Positions 8,703 through 18,159 of a stretch of DNA of 64,000 nt are shown here, one piece after another. Source of the DNA: Nitrosospira briensis C-128 (GTDB lineage: Bacteria > Pseudomonadota > Gammaproteobacteria > Burkholderiales > Nitrosomonadaceae); NCBI RefSeq assembly GCF_000619905.2, contig NZ_CP012371.1:2604001-2668000 (forward strand). Direction: 5' to 3'. The notes under the pieces are model-generated. The model made no database searches and was not told the DNA's origin. It saw only the letters and a list, made by a program, of their open reading frames with translations. A program made the translations under genes and the position numbers. How positions within the stretch are numbered: position 1 is the first letter of the stretch; each line of letters begins with the position of its first letter.

Positions 8703-9074
8703 TCAGGAATTTTCCTCAACCCTTCCACGACCGCTTTCTCCGCCTTTAGGCCCCCAGAATACAACCCACGTGCCAAAATCGCCGGAAAAATTCTCGAACC
8801 GGTGCTCAACATCAGCAGCTACAAACAGGCAATCGCCCGGTTCGAACGAATGACGATCATTGCCGATGACAAGCTCACCCGTGCCTTTATGGATGAAGTA
8901 AACCTCATCCTGTTCATGCGGTGTCTGGGGATCGAGGCCGATGGGTGCATAATACTCGACCGACATGGTGCCATGAGCAAGCGCAACGGCGAATCGTTCA
9001 CCCATGGGCCACTCTGCGGTAACTGGACCTGGAATGCGGGAAAATACTTCCTCAAACGTTGCTTTAACTTTCAA
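8703..9074 (-). CDS. cupin domain protein
   Basis: A 123-residue single-domain cupin. The first cupin motif is seen in TPHEQDEVYFIHKGTGELVIG (His and Glu ligands) and the second in FEPGDCLFVAADVEHRFEN (Gly, Asp, terminal His). That is a complete set of likely metal ligands. Single cupins of this type include dioxygenases, isomerases and sensors, so no reaction is assigned. It stands 27 bases downstream of a small membrane protein gene on the same strand and may share its transcript. Confidence 0.75.
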   Translation of the reverse strand: MKVKATFEEVFSRIPGPVTAEWPMGERFAVALAHGTMSVEYYAPIGLDPQTPHEQDEVYFIHKGTGELVIGNDRHSFEPGDCLFVAADVEHRFENFSGDFGTWVVFWGPKGGESGRGRVEENS

Positions 9075-9100
9075 TTGCCCTCCTCGCGGGCAGGCCGCGC

Positions 9101-9412
9101 TTAGTCATCCCTGGCAGGTTCATCCGTGGAACTGCTCGGTATTTCCTGGAATCTGCCGGTAAGGGACGCAAGAAACTGGCTGTGGGTAGTCAGCAGCTTA
9201 TAAAGCGGGAACGCGAGCGCGCCAAAGATTATGCCCAGAAGCAGGCCTGCAAACGGTGCTAAAAGGAGAACAAGAAGTGCTTTCCCTATACCGCTGCTCT
9301 GAAAAGTGAAAAATGCGTTTACGGGGGAAAATAACGTATTGGCACAACAGAATGCCAGTGAATTGAACTTTACGAAGGAAACGAAGCTAAGTTGTACGAG
9401 ATATCTGCTCAT
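9101..9412 (-). CDS. small membrane protein, function unknown
   Basis: A 103-residue protein with a strong hydrophobic segment at about residues 44-70 (ALLVLLLAPFAGLLLGIIFG and following), preceded by a weaker hydrophobic N-terminus and followed by a polar, Asp-rich tail. No family recognised. Its stop lies 27 bases before the cupin start on the same strand. The coding case rests on length, one clear membrane segment and position. Confidence 0.5.
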   Translation of the reverse strand: MSRYLVQLSFVSFVKFNSLAFCCANTLFSPVNAFFTFQSSGIGKALLVLLLAPFAGLLLGIIFGALAFPLYKLLTTHSQFLASLTGRFQEIPSSSTDEPARDD

Positions 9413-9845
9413 TTATTTCTCTGACAATGGATTGAGCCTTGCCGAAGCACGGCCGTTACTGCTTCATTGTATGAAATAATCCGGGCCTGCGTGAGATTTA
9501 TTCAGGCTTTATTCAGAACCCGCGTAGCTCGGGGATATCCGGAGCGCTTCCCTCCCTCGGCTCCGGTGCAACGAACGTGCGAATGCGAATGCCGGTATTT
9601 CAGGTGCTGTCTCGCTCTTATGGCTGTTCTTCCTAAAGTGTGAAAACATTGTTAAGCCAGAAATAATTCTATTCAAGTTGACGCTCGACCAGCGAATGCT
9701 AGACTGGAACATGGAAGCGATAATTTATCGTCTTTCATCCTGCTCCGCTACCGGTCTTTTATACCCATGCATGACGGTAGAGGCTGAGCAGATCCCTATG
9801 ACTTATACACTTAGCAAAGAATCGTTTATTGCCGAGGGAATCGTT
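9413..9845. other. intergenic region upstream of lon
   Basis: 433 bases between the divergent membrane-protein gene and lon. It holds a candidate sigma-70 promoter for lon at 9678-9705 and in-frame upstream ATG/TTG codons (9678, 9798) that are not preferred as lon starts. No other gene is supported. Confidence 0.5.
9678..9705 (+). promoter_or_regulatory. candidate sigma-70 promoter of lon
   Basis: TTGACG (-35, 9678-9683), 16-base spacer, TAGACT (-10, 9700-9705). It would give a leader of about 135 bases before the lon ATG. Prediction from consensus only. Confidence 0.35.
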
Positions 9846-12221
9846 ATGGAACAGTCTGCCGTCACCCAGTTCAAGTTACCCAAGGACGTGATCGCGCTAG
9901 TGCCTATGCGCAACCTTGTGGTGTTTCCCCACGTATTGACGGCGATCACCGTTGGCCGGGCAAAGTCAATCGCGGCAGTGGAGCATGCGCTGCACTCCAA
10001 CTGGCCGTTGGGCATCGTTCTGCAAAAGGACGCGGCCGTCGACGAGCCGGGGCTCGATGCCTTGCTCAATATGGGCACGATAATAAGCATTGTTCGCCAC
10101 CTCACTTCGGCCGATGGGCTGCGCCACGCCGTATGCCAGGGTCTGGAGCGGTTCTGCATCGAAGAACTGGTCGAAGGTTATCCGTTTCTTGCCGCTCGTA
10201 TACGGCGCATTGCCGAGCCAGCCGAGGTATCCACAGAGGCCGAGGCGCTGGCAATGCAGTTGCGTGAACGCACCGTGGAAATTCTCTCGCTCTTGCCCGG
10301 GGTGCCGGCAGAGCTTGCGCACGCGTTGCAAGCTACACGAGCACCATCGCATCTGGCGGATATTGCCGCGAGCCTGCTCGATGCCGAAGTCGGTGAGAAG
10401 CAGATGCTGCTCGAAACCTTGAGTACGGAAGAGCGGCTGAAAAAAGTGCTTCAGATCTTGTCGCGTCGCATCGAGGTGCTCAGGCTCTCGCAGGAGATTG
10501 GTGAGCGAACGAAAGAACAATTGGTGGATCGCGAGCGCAAATTCCTGTTGCGTGAGCAATTAAAGACGATCCAGAAGGAACTGGGTGAAACTGAAGGCAA
10601 CGACCAGGAGATCACCGAACTGGATGAGGCTATCGCCAAGGCCGGCATGCCGGATGAAATCGAGACCCAGGCGCGGAAGGAGCTACAACGACTGCAACGC
10701 ATGCCCTCTGCCTCAAGCGAATATTCGATGCTTCACATTTATCTTGAGTGGATGACCGAGTTGCCTTGGCGGCTTCCGGCTGACATGCCGATCGACCTGA
10801 ATGCAGCACGCGCGATCCTGGAAACCGATCACTTCGGGCTTGAGCGCGTCAAGCAGCGCGTTGTCGAGTTCCTGGCGGTGCAAAAGCTGAAGCCTCAGGG
10901 GCGCGCGCCGATTCTTTGTTTTGTCGGCCCGCCGGGGGTGGGCAAGACTTCCCTCGGCCAGAGCATCGCGCGGGCGCTGCAGCGGCCGTTTGTTCGCGTA
11001 TCCTTGGGTGGCGTGCATGACGAGGCGGAAATGCGCGGTCACCGCCGCACATACATTGGCGCTATGCCGGGTAATATCGTGCAGAGTCTGCGCAAGGCCA
11101 AAGCACGCAATTGCGTGATGATGCTTGACGAGGTAGACAAGATGTCCGCCAGTCTTCACGGAGACCCATCGGCTGCACTGCTGGAGGTGCTGGACCCGGA
11201 ACAAAATTCGACTTTTCGGGATAATTATCTCGGCGTGCCTTTTGACTTGAGCCGCGTCGTCTTTATTGCGACGGCGAATGTAATTGATAACGTGCCACCC
11301 CCGGTGCGCGATCGCATGGAGATTATCGACATCCCCGGCTATACCCGGGAGGAAAAACTTCAGATCGCGCTGCGTTACCTGGTGGCTCGCCAATGCGAGG
11401 GCAACGGCCTGACCGAAGGGCAGTGTGAAATAACGGTCGAGGCGTTGAATAGCATCATTGCGAATTACACTCGTGAGGCCGGCGTACGCCAATTCGAACG
11501 CGAGATCGGGCGTGTGATGCGTCATGCGGCCATGCGGGTTGCCGATGGTGCGCAGCTCAAGGTGCGGGTCGATATCGCAGATCTGGATGGTATCTTGGGC
11601 CCTGCCAAATATGAGCATGAGATCGGCTTGCGCGCCAGCCTGCCGGGCGTGGCTACCGGCCTTGCATGGACGCCGACAGGCGGCGATATTCTCTTCATCG
11701 AAGCGACGCGAGTCAGTGGGCGCGGCCAACTGATTCTGACAGGGCAGCTTGGCGGGGTCATGAAAGAGAGTGCTCAGGCCGCGCTCACCCTGGTAAAGGC
11801 GCTCGCGGGCGATTTGCATATTCCGGCGTCAATGTTTGACGGCGTGGACGTTCATGTGCACGTGCCGGCGGGAGCCATCCCGAAAGACGGCCCCAGCGCC
11901 GGGGTAGCCATGTTTATAGCGCTCGCTTCGCTTTTTACCGACCGGCCGATAAATCACGATGTGGCAATGACCGGGGAGATCAGTTTGCGCGGAATGGTAT
12001 TGCCCGTGGGGGGAATCAAGGAGAAGGTGCTTGCGGCTCAGCGTGCGGGTCTGCGCGCGGTACTACTGCCGGCGCGCAATGAAAAGGATTTGCGGGATGT
12101 GCCCGAAGCGACGCGCGCCACACTGGAATTCGTTTTCCTGGAAACGGTGGATGACGCAATTCAGGCGGCACTGGGTCAACGGGGCACCAGTCGCGCCGCT
12201 TCCGAATTCAAGCTGATATAA
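9846..12221 (+). CDS. lon: ATP-dependent Lon protease
   Basis: AAA+ serine protease that degrades misfolded and regulatory proteins in the cytoplasm. From the ATG at 9846 (GAGGGA upstream) it is 791 residues, a normal LonA length. The N-terminal LON substrate domain begins at LVPMRNLVVFPHVL. Walker A GPPGVGKTS lies near residue 361, and Walker B VMMLDEVDKM near 425. The protease domain carries the catalytic Ser in PKDGPSAGV (about 684) and the Lys in GGIKEKVLAA (about 725). It stands alone, without the clpX/clpP or hupB neighbours that usually flank the main lon, so it may be a second lon paralogue; this is inference. Longer upstream in-frame starts exist but have poor ribosome binding sites. 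Confidence 0.95.
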   Translation: MEQSAVTQFKLPKDVIALVPMRNLVVFPHVLTAITVGRAKSIAAVEHALHSNWPLGIVLQKDAAVDEPGLDALLNMGTIISIVRHLTSADGLRHAVCQGLERFCIEELVEGYPFLAARIRRIAEPAEVSTEAEALAMQLRERTVEILSLLPGVPAELAHALQATRAPSHLADIAASLLDAEVGEKQMLLETLSTEERLKKVLQILSRRIEVLRLSQEIGERTKEQLVDRERKFLLREQLKTIQKELGETEGNDQEITELDEAIAKAGMPDEIETQARKELQRLQRMPSASSEYSMLHIYLEWMTELPWRLPADMPIDLNAARAILETDHFGLERVKQRVVEFLAVQKLKPQGRAPILCFVGPPGVGKTSLGQSIARALQRPFVRVSLGGVHDEAEMRGHRRTYIGAMPGNIVQSLRKAKARNCVMMLDEVDKMSASLHGDPSAALLEVLDPEQNSTFRDNYLGVPFDLSRVVFIATANVIDNVPPPVRDRMEIIDIPGYTREEKLQIALRYLVARQCEGNGLTEGQCEITVEALNSIIANYTREAGVRQFEREIGRVMRHAAMRVADGAQLKVRVDIADLDGILGPAKYEHEIGLRASLPGVATGLAWTPTGGDILFIEATRVSGRGQLILTGQLGGVMKESAQAALTLVKALAGDLHIPASMFDGVDVHVHVPAGAIPKDGPSAGVAMFIALASLFTDRPINHDVAMTGEISLRGMVLPVGGIKEKVLAAQRAGLRAVLLPARNEKDLRDVPEATRATLEFVFLETVDDAIQAALGQRGTSRAASEFKLI

Positions 12222-12310
12222 GAAGTTTCTGAACCAGCCGCCTTCGAACTCATGCATGTGATCCAAGGGTTTCCGAGTTTGCTGCGGCACTCGCGTCATC
12301 CAAAAAATAA

Positions 12311-13039
12311 CTAACCCGTTTCGAGCCCGACATCGAACGTTGTCGCGTACTCCTTTCCGGTTTCCAGAAGCGTAAGCATCAACTGGTCTCCCCCTTCGCG
12401 GAATATGCTGTCGCCCTCATTTCTCGTTCTCGGCAGGTAGGACCCTTTTCTTGCATATGCCGGCTGCCGTGCATATACCAGGTCCGTAATCGAGTCGTTG
12501 AAGTAGAGCTGCGACGTAAACTCGCGGGCCCGCGCATATTTCGGGTCAGTACGTATCTTGAAATGAATATGAACCGTTCTGCCGGGATACCAGCCGGGGT
12601 AAATAGTGAGAAATCGTACGCTGCCGCTTGTGTCCGTCACTTGATAGCCGCGCAGGAATTTCTTGCCGACGGTGTTGAAGCTGCTATCCGTCACATCGGA
12701 ATAGATCCCCTGGGCATCACAGTGCCAAATATCCACAGAAGCGCCCGCAAGAGGCTTGCAGTCGATTCCATTGCCGGCCTTCGTACCTGTGCCGGCGGCA
12801 AAAACACGGATCTCAAGTGCGAGTGGAAGTCCCTCTTTTATCGATCCATCCGAAGGATCGGATCGAATATCCGAACGATGCAGATGCTCATCGACGAAGT
12901 AGGGACCTTCGGTCTGCTGAGGGGTGAGGACACATGAGAGAGCCCTGCGCACCGGTTCGCTGGCGTTCGCGGATGAATATCCACTGAGCCTGTTAATGCC
13001 GGCTGCACCGATCAGAGTGAGCATTTTCCGTCGATTCAT
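12311..13039 (-). CDS. exported intradiol ring-cleavage dioxygenase-like protein
   Basis: A 242-residue protein of the protocatechuate/catechol intradiol dioxygenase superfamily. The Fe(III) ligand pattern is visible: a Tyr in DAQGIYSDV, and Tyr, His, His in YPGWYPGRTVHIHFKI. The N-terminus MNRRKMLTLIGAAG resembles a twin-arginine signal, so it may be exported folded. The ATG at 13039 is chosen because GAGGAA lies 6 bases before it and the signal peptide begins there; a longer frame to 13099 has no support. It is monocistronic. Extracytoplasmic members of this group are common and mostly uncharacterised; the substrate is unknown. Confidence 0.85.
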   Translation of the reverse strand: MNRRKMLTLIGAAGINRLSGYSSANASEPVRRALSCVLTPQQTEGPYFVDEHLHRSDIRSDPSDGSIKEGLPLALEIRVFAAGTGTKAGNGIDCKPLAGASVDIWHCDAQGIYSDVTDSSFNTVGKKFLRGYQVTDTSGSVRFLTIYPGWYPGRTVHIHFKIRTDPKYARAREFTSQLYFNDSITDLVYARQPAYARKGSYLPRTRNEGDSIFREGGDQLMLTLLETGKEYATTFDVGLETG

Positions 13040-13179
13040 GTACGATTCCTCGCAACTGCCGGAACACGTTATCTCCCATAAAGTGGTGGACAGTCGCATC
13101 AGTGGCGTTGTCGGTTAACTACTTTGATAGCGCCGCTGCCTTCAAGTTCATGAAATCGATTTAATTTCGACAATGGAGG

Positions 13180-13815
13180 TTATGAGGCTGGCGTAATTTC
13201 CGCCACAGCGGATTCATTGCCGTGTTTGTGGAACGAGAGCCTGCTTGTTAAATTGTTTTTTACCGAGGGCCATTCATGCTGGAGTATCGAATAGACAACC
13301 GTGTCACGAACCGAACCGTCACGCATTACTTGGTGATTGCGTAAAATCCCGTCCTGCTTCGCTCCCAGTCGTTCAATTGCCGTTCTTGAAGCCTGGTTGA
13401 AAAAATGTGTCCTGAACTCTACCGCGATGGCTTTTTTTTGCTCGAAGACATGTTGCAGCAGCAACAGCTTGCTTTCGGTATTTACCCCTGTTTTACAGGC
13501 GGATTTTGCATACCAGGTATAGCCAAGCATCGGTCGCCTGTTTTTTTCGTCCACGTTATAGAAGCGCGTGGTTCCCACTATCCTGTTCGCATCATTAAGC
13601 CGAACCGCAAACGCGATATCCCCGTTCCTGGCATTTTCAATGGCTTTAGCCACATAATTGCCGATTTGGGCAGGGGAGGGCACGTTGGCAAACCAGAGCT
13701 TCCACAACTCTCCATCCATTACCGCTGTCTTTAACGGATCGATGTGATTGATATCAAGCGGGTCAAGGGTTACAAGCGCTCCCTTGAGCTGGATAGGTTC
13801 AAGCCAGTGCATCAT
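13180..13815 (-). CDS. GNAT-family N-acetyltransferase (RimJ/RimL type)
   Basis: A 211-residue protein resembling the Acetyltransf_3 group, which transfers acetyl from acetyl-CoA to an amine. Landmarks are LKGALVTLDPLDINHIDPL at the start, FAVRLNDANRIVGTTRFYNVD (beta4 region), LGYTWYAKSACKTGVNTESK (acetyl-CoA pocket area) and FFNQASRTAIERLGAKQDGIL in the last third. No substrate can be assigned. It lies 82 bases downstream of ppa on the same strand. Confidence 0.8.
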   Translation of the reverse strand: MMHWLEPIQLKGALVTLDPLDINHIDPLKTAVMDGELWKLWFANVPSPAQIGNYVAKAIENARNGDIAFAVRLNDANRIVGTTRFYNVDEKNRRPMLGYTWYAKSACKTGVNTESKLLLLQHVFEQKKAIAVEFRTHFFNQASRTAIERLGAKQDGILRNHQVMRDGSVRDTVVYSILQHEWPSVKNNLTSRLSFHKHGNESAVAEITPAS

Positions 13816-13897
13816 TGCATGCGTTCATATTGCCTTTCACTGACCTGTACCGTATCAATCTCCATCGTGCACGCCTGGGACCTGTTCAGTGGCTTTC

Positions 13898-14446
13898 CTA
13901 AAACATCGGCTTCTTTTTGGCTGTGTTATAGCGTTTTACACCGTTCACGATTTCCGCTTTTGCTTCTTTGACACCAACCCAGCCATTTACCTTGACCCAC
14001 TTGTTTGGTTCCAGATCCTTGTAATGAGCGAAAAAATGTGCAATTTGTGAACGAATCAGCTCAGGTAAATCATCATGGGATTTTTTTTTGCGGTAGAGGC
14101 TGCATAGCTTGTCAACAGGCACGGCTAATACTTTGGCGTCTTCACCGGCTTCATCGGTCATTTCCAACATTCCCAGGGCCCTGCATCGCACGACCACACC
14201 GGAAATAAGCGGAACCGGCGAGATTACCAGCACATCCACCGGATCTCCATCGTCCGATAGTGTATGCGGAATATAACCATAGTTGCATGGGTAGTGCATC
14301 GCCGTTGACATGAAGCGATCCACGAACATTGCACCGGTTTCCTTGTCAACTTCGTACTTGATAGGATCGGCATTCATGGGTATTTCTATGATGACGTTGA
14401 AATCGTTGGGCACGTCACGGCCTGAACCAACCCGGTCGAGATTCAT
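13898..14446 (-). CDS. ppa: inorganic pyrophosphatase, family I
   Basis: Hydrolyses pyrophosphate to two phosphates. From the ATG at 14446 it is 182 residues, close to the usual 175-180. Family signature positions are seen: [20 protein letters not shown] (substrate-binding Glu/Lys), [25 protein letters not shown] (the DxDPxD metal site) and [10 protein letters not shown]. The frame also stays open upstream to a TTG at 14539, which would add a hydrophobic segment ([12 protein letters not shown]). That start has no good ribosome binding site, while AGGAA precedes the ATG at 14446. Confidence 0.93.
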   Translation of the reverse strand: MNLDRVGSGRDVPNDFNVIIEIPMNADPIKYEVDKETGAMFVDRFMSTAMHYPCNYGYIPHTLSDDGDPVDVLVISPVPLISGVVVRCRALGMLEMTDEAGEDAKVLAVPVDKLCSLYRKKKSHDDLPELIRSQIAHFFAHYKDLEPNKWVKVNGWVGVKEAKAEIVNGVKRYNTAKKKPMF

Positions 14447-14612
14447 TTGCGTTCCTGTTACTGATGGCTGAAAAACGGCTATTATAACTATGAGCAGGCA
14501 GATTAACCCAGAAACCTTGAATAAGCTTCCGTGTACCAAATGACCGGCAACTGGGCAGATAAGCCCGGAAAATATTCATAGGTTCCCTAATTCCATCCTA
14601 TCGGGCACCGAT

Positions 14613-15434
14613 ATGCTGTTCAATTTAGGCCTCATGGCCATGGCTGGGTATGCCGTTTTCGCGGCGGCAATTTTTTTTGTGCAGCCGCGTTTTGTCTATT
14701 ATCCGGATTTTGGGCGAAGCATTACCGGAACACCGGATGACCTGGGGCTTGCGTACGAGTCAGTGGAAATCACGACCGCTGACGGCGAAATCCTGCATGG
14801 CTGGTTTGTACCGGCCCCGGTCGCAACCGCAACCGTTTTGTTCATGCATGGCAACGCCGGAAGCATTTCGCACCGCCTGGACTATCTGCCGATGTTTTAC
14901 CGGCTCGGTTACAATACATTCATTTTCGATTATCGCGGTTACGGCGAAAGTAGCGGAACGCCATCAGAGGCTGGCACCTATCTTGACGCTCAGGTCGCCT
15001 GGCAATACCTTATCGAAAAAAAAGCTTTGTCGCCTGATAGTATCGTTTTATTCGGGGAATCCCTCGGTGGCGCAATAGCAGCATGGCTTGCGGCACAGGA
15101 AAAGCCGGCTCTGCTGGTGTTGGCTTCCGCGTTTACTTCGGTACCCGACATGGCCGCGAAAATGTACCCGTTTTTGCCTGTACGGCTGCTGTCCCGTTTC
15201 GAGTACAACACGATTGACTACCTGCGAAACGTTACCTGCCCGGTATTTGTCGCGCATAGTCCGCAGGATGAAATCGTGCCGTTTGCGCATGGTCAGGCGC
15301 TATATCAGGCAGCACCCGATCCAAAGCAATTTCTGGAGTTGCAGGGCGGCCACAATAATGGTTTCATTTACATGCGGGACGATTGGGTGAAAGTGTTGAA
15401 TGAATTTATCGACAAGTATGTGCCTCCACGCTGA
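14613..15434 (+). CDS. membrane-anchored alpha/beta hydrolase (BEM46/YfhR-like)
   Basis: A 273-residue serine hydrolase. A hydrophobic N-terminal anchor (about residues 1-24) precedes the hydrolase core. The oxyanion-side motif is LFMHGNAGS, the nucleophile elbow GESLGG, the acid Asp in HSPQDEIVP and the catalytic His in LQGGHNNGF. Substrate unknown; relatives include esterases and peptidases. It is transcribed divergently from ppa and followed after 46 bases by a GDPD gene on the same strand. Confidence 0.85.
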   Translation: MLFNLGLMAMAGYAVFAAAIFFVQPRFVYYPDFGRSITGTPDDLGLAYESVEITTADGEILHGWFVPAPVATATVLFMHGNAGSISHRLDYLPMFYRLGYNTFIFDYRGYGESSGTPSEAGTYLDAQVAWQYLIEKKALSPDSIVLFGESLGGAIAAWLAAQEKPALLVLASAFTSVPDMAAKMYPFLPVRLLSRFEYNTIDYLRNVTCPVFVAHSPQDEIVPFAHGQALYQAAPDPKQFLELQGGHNNGFIYMRDDWVKVLNEFIDKYVPPR

Positions 15435-15480
15435 AGCGTCGGGCGCTTCGACGAACTAATATGGTTCCTGATCACAGATC

Positions 15481-16143
15481 ATGCTGGTAATCGCTCATCG
15501 CGGATATCACGACGCGGTTCCTGAAAACACCATGGCTGCTTTCGAAGCGGCGGTGGCGGTAGGCGCGAACGGCATTGAAACCGATGTGCGCATCAGTCGC
15601 GATGGTTTGCCGGTACTGATTCATGACCGTATTATTGCATCCGGACAAGCGGTGGCGGAGTTGATCCGAAGTGACATCGAACGAATCGCAGGGCATCAGG
15701 TACCCACTCTGGATGAAGCGCTGGAACACTTTCCCGGCATCTTGTGGAATGTCGAGATCAAGACAATGAAGGCGCTATCCGCCGTGATTGGCGTTATCAA
15801 GAAGCATCAGGCTGGCCATCGTATTATCGTCACGTCGTTTCGCCATGACCTGGTGGCGATCTGCGCGTCGTCGCTCAAGGTCAATTGTGGCCTTTTACTG
15901 GCGCATCGGCCGCGAACGCTGAGTTCATTGCTGGCGGACTTGAACGATAACGGCAATCCCAGGATCAATCATATCGTATGGGATTATGATGTGCTGGACA
16001 GCGATCTATTGAAGCAGGCGTCTTTGGATGGTTTCCGCAATTTCGTTTATGGTCCCGTCACTAAAGCCGAGCACGACGATTGCCGGGAACTGGGCGTGGA
16101 TGGGGTGATTACCGATTATCCGCTTCTGGTGCAAAATGCGTAG
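15481..16143 (+). CDS. glycerophosphodiester phosphodiesterase
   Basis: A 220-residue cytoplasmic GDPD, hydrolysing glycerophosphodiesters to glycerol-3-phosphate and an alcohol. The catalytic and metal residues are present: the first His in IAHRGYHDAVPENT, Glu and Asp in GIETDVRISRDG, and the second His in PVLIHD. It has no signal peptide, unlike periplasmic GlpQ. It follows the alpha/beta hydrolase closely, so the two may be co-transcribed in phospholipid turnover; that link is inference. Confidence 0.88.
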   Translation: MLVIAHRGYHDAVPENTMAAFEAAVAVGANGIETDVRISRDGLPVLIHDRIIASGQAVAELIRSDIERIAGHQVPTLDEALEHFPGILWNVEIKTMKALSAVIGVIKKHQAGHRIIVTSFRHDLVAICASSLKVNCGLLLAHRPRTLSSLLADLNDNGNPRINHIVWDYDVLDSDLLKQASLDGFRNFVYGPVTKAEHDDCRELGVDGVITDYPLLVQNA

Positions 16144-16209
16144 TGCAGCTAAAAAAAACAGGACTTGGGAATTACGCATGCTATAAATCACCCAGGGTAG
16201 AGCAATGGT

Positions 16210-17694
16210 TTATTTGACGATTTTGATGATCTGGCCAGCGGCGGGCTCTCCCTCGGGATACTGGCCGTTGAGCAAGCGCAGGTAACTTTCGGCGTTAACT
16301 CCAAGAGGAGACTCTTTGGCCAGCTCAGCATAACTCAAGCCATTGGCGGCTTTAATGGTTCTGATCTCAAGTGCCCTGGCAGACTTTTTTTCCGCATCGG
16401 TAAGTGCGCGAAAACTTCCGATGGTGCTGGAGATGGCATCCCGGTAGCGGGCGAACGCCGCGGGGGAGTCGCCTCGTCCCGCGACAAGGTATGCCTTGCC
16501 CTCATGATAAATAACGGCAGCCTTGAAGGGTCGCTCGCCCTGCGCAATGGGCGTTACGACAGCTACTGGCAGGCCATTACTGGTTATCGATAGAATTTCC
16601 GCAGGGGATTCAGGGCGAAAGCGTTCCTGGGCAAGATCGGCTGGCGCCCCGCGTTGGTCACCCAGAGGCCCTAACACCACCATGGCCTCCCCGTCGGGAC
16701 TTACCGCAACCACTTCATCCGGTTTATTCCGGATACGCCAGCCGGACGGGAAAGACAGCATGAAACCCATTTGCTTATGTTGAAACGTGTTTCCTCGCAC
16801 GACTCCCTGGCTGGCGGCATCGCCGAAAATCATGCCTTCGGTCTGGTGCAGGAATTCCGCGCGGTGATCATCGAGTTTTCCCGGCCGGGCATATCGATTC
16901 GCTTCACCAACCACCTCCTGCAATCGTGTGTCATTGTCAGGGTGGGTGGCAAAAATACCATGATAACGTCGCGGCTCGCGTCCTTCCTGCTTCGCGGCTT
17001 CGATATCGAACAGTTCCTGATTTTTAAGCACGGAAATGACTTTGATCATCGCTTGCGGATCGTAACCGCTGCGCGCAAGATACTCCGCACCCAGACGGTC
17101 CGCCTCCAGTTCATGGTTGCGGCCATAGCCTGAAAGAAGAGCGCTGCCAGTAACCCCGAGAAGGCTTTGAACGCCTTGTGCCAATTGTCCGCCAAGTTGC
17201 GGCATGAATATGCCTGCTGCCAGGCCGCCAACGGCGGCGGCAACATTGGCTGCAGTGGCAGCGCTATATTGCTGCACGCTGTGGCGTGCCGTAACATGGC
17301 CAATCTCATGCCCTAGCACGGCGGCAAGTTCCGCTTCGGAATTAAGATAAGCCAGGATGCCCCGTGTGACGTAGATATGACCGCCGGGCAGGGCAAAGGC
17401 GTTTACCTCAGGGCTATCCACGACCGTGAAATGATAATCAAGCTGGGGGCGATGGCTTTTCCTGGCGAGCTTCTGCCCAATCTCGTTAACATAATTTTGC
17501 AAAGCCGGCAGACCGTCATAAGTATCATATGTCTTGCTTATCTCGGTAGCGGCTTGCCGGCCCTCGCGCATCTCATCGGCCTCCGACATGAGCGTGAAAT
17601 TCCGGTTGCCCGTAACCGGATTTACCGCGCAACCAGAGAACTGAAGCAGGCAGCCGAGCGCGAGAGTCAATTGAAACGCGGTTACGATCCTCAT
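16210..17694 (-). CDS. M48-family metalloprotease lipoprotein (BepA/YfgC-like)
   Basis: A periplasmic zinc protease of about 494 residues that would degrade or check outer-membrane proteins. The lipobox is LQFSGC (mature Cys near residue 22 from the ATG at 17694). The zinc motif HEIGH is in VLGHEIGHVTARHS, and the third ligand Glu in HELEADRLGAEYLARSGYDP. The C-terminal half, ending with NGLSYAELAKESPLGVNAE, replaces the TPR domain of classical BepA and resembles a LysM-like motif found in relatives. A TTG at 17721 is a possible upstream start, but the signal peptide fits the ATG better. No strong ribosome binding site is visible for either. Confidence 0.88.
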   Translation of the reverse strand: MRIVTAFQLTLALGCLLQFSGCAVNPVTGNRNFTLMSEADEMREGRQAATEISKTYDTYDGLPALQNYVNEIGQKLARKSHRPQLDYHFTVVDSPEVNAFALPGGHIYVTRGILAYLNSEAELAAVLGHEIGHVTARHSVQQYSAATAANVAAAVGGLAAGIFMPQLGGQLAQGVQSLLGVTGSALLSGYGRNHELEADRLGAEYLARSGYDPQAMIKVISVLKNQELFDIEAAKQEGREPRRYHGIFATHPDNDTRLQEVVGEANRYARPGKLDDHRAEFLHQTEGMIFGDAASQGVVRGNTFQHKQMGFMLSFPSGWRIRNKPDEVVAVSPDGEAMVVLGPLGDQRGAPADLAQERFRPESPAEILSITSNGLPVAVVTPIAQGERPFKAAVIYHEGKAYLVAGRGDSPAAFARYRDAISSTIGSFRALTDAEKKSARALEIRTIKAANGLSYAELAKESPLGVNAESYLRLLNGQYPEGEPAAGQIIKIVK

Positions 17695-17741
17695 CGTATT
17701 ATTTTGATTTACCGCTGACAATAAAAGAGCGTAGGGAAACG

Positions 17742-17770
17742 AAAAAGAGCAGCGTGAAGCTGCTCTTTTT
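17742..17770 (-). terminator. rho-independent terminator after rpmE
   Basis: Perfect stem AGAGCAGC / GCTGCTCT with a 5-base loop, flanked by A and T runs on both sides, so it can act in both directions. It lies 39 bases past the rpmE stop. Confidence 0.85.
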
Positions 17771-17808
17771 CTGCCTGCTCTTTTTCAGCAGATACCTGAC
17801 GATTGATT

Positions 17809-18033
17809 TTAAGCCGCTGGTTGCTTTTCGAGCTTTTTTCCATATTTCTGGCGAAATTTTTCTACTCGCCCGGCGGTGTCAACAATTTTTTGCTTGCCGG
17901 TATAGAAAGGATGGCAGACCGAGCATACTTCGATATGCAACGGCTTGCCCATGGTGGAGCGAGTCTGGAATATGTTACCGCAACTACAGGTAACGGTGAT
18001 TTCCTGGTAGTTTGGATGAATGTTTGCTTTCAT
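17809..18033 (-). CDS. rpmE: 50S ribosomal protein L31, zinc-binding type
   Basis: A 74-residue ribosomal protein. It starts [20 protein letters not shown] and keeps four cysteines (CSC and CSVC), marking the zinc-containing C+ form. It is followed by a strong bidirectional terminator and lies downstream of rho on the same strand, a common gammaproteobacterial and betaproteobacterial neighbourhood. Confidence 0.97.
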   Translation of the reverse strand: MKANIHPNYQEITVTCSCGNIFQTRSTMGKPLHIEVCSVCHPFYTGKQKIVDTAGRVEKFRQKYGKKLEKQPAA

Positions 18034-18159
18034 GGCGTAGTCCTTGAGCTGAGCTGTGCCCGGTCGGCAGTAGATAGCTGCGGAGCAGGAAAAACTCTTA
18101 TTATCTTATAATCCGGGGAGAGGTTGCAACAATGTATTCCATTAGGCGCAGTTTTTGTA

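Noticed and set aside
10713-11819. Open frame of 368 codons on the minus strand opposite lon
   Set aside because: Antisense to the conserved AAA+ and protease core of Lon; no ribosome binding site or recognisable protein.
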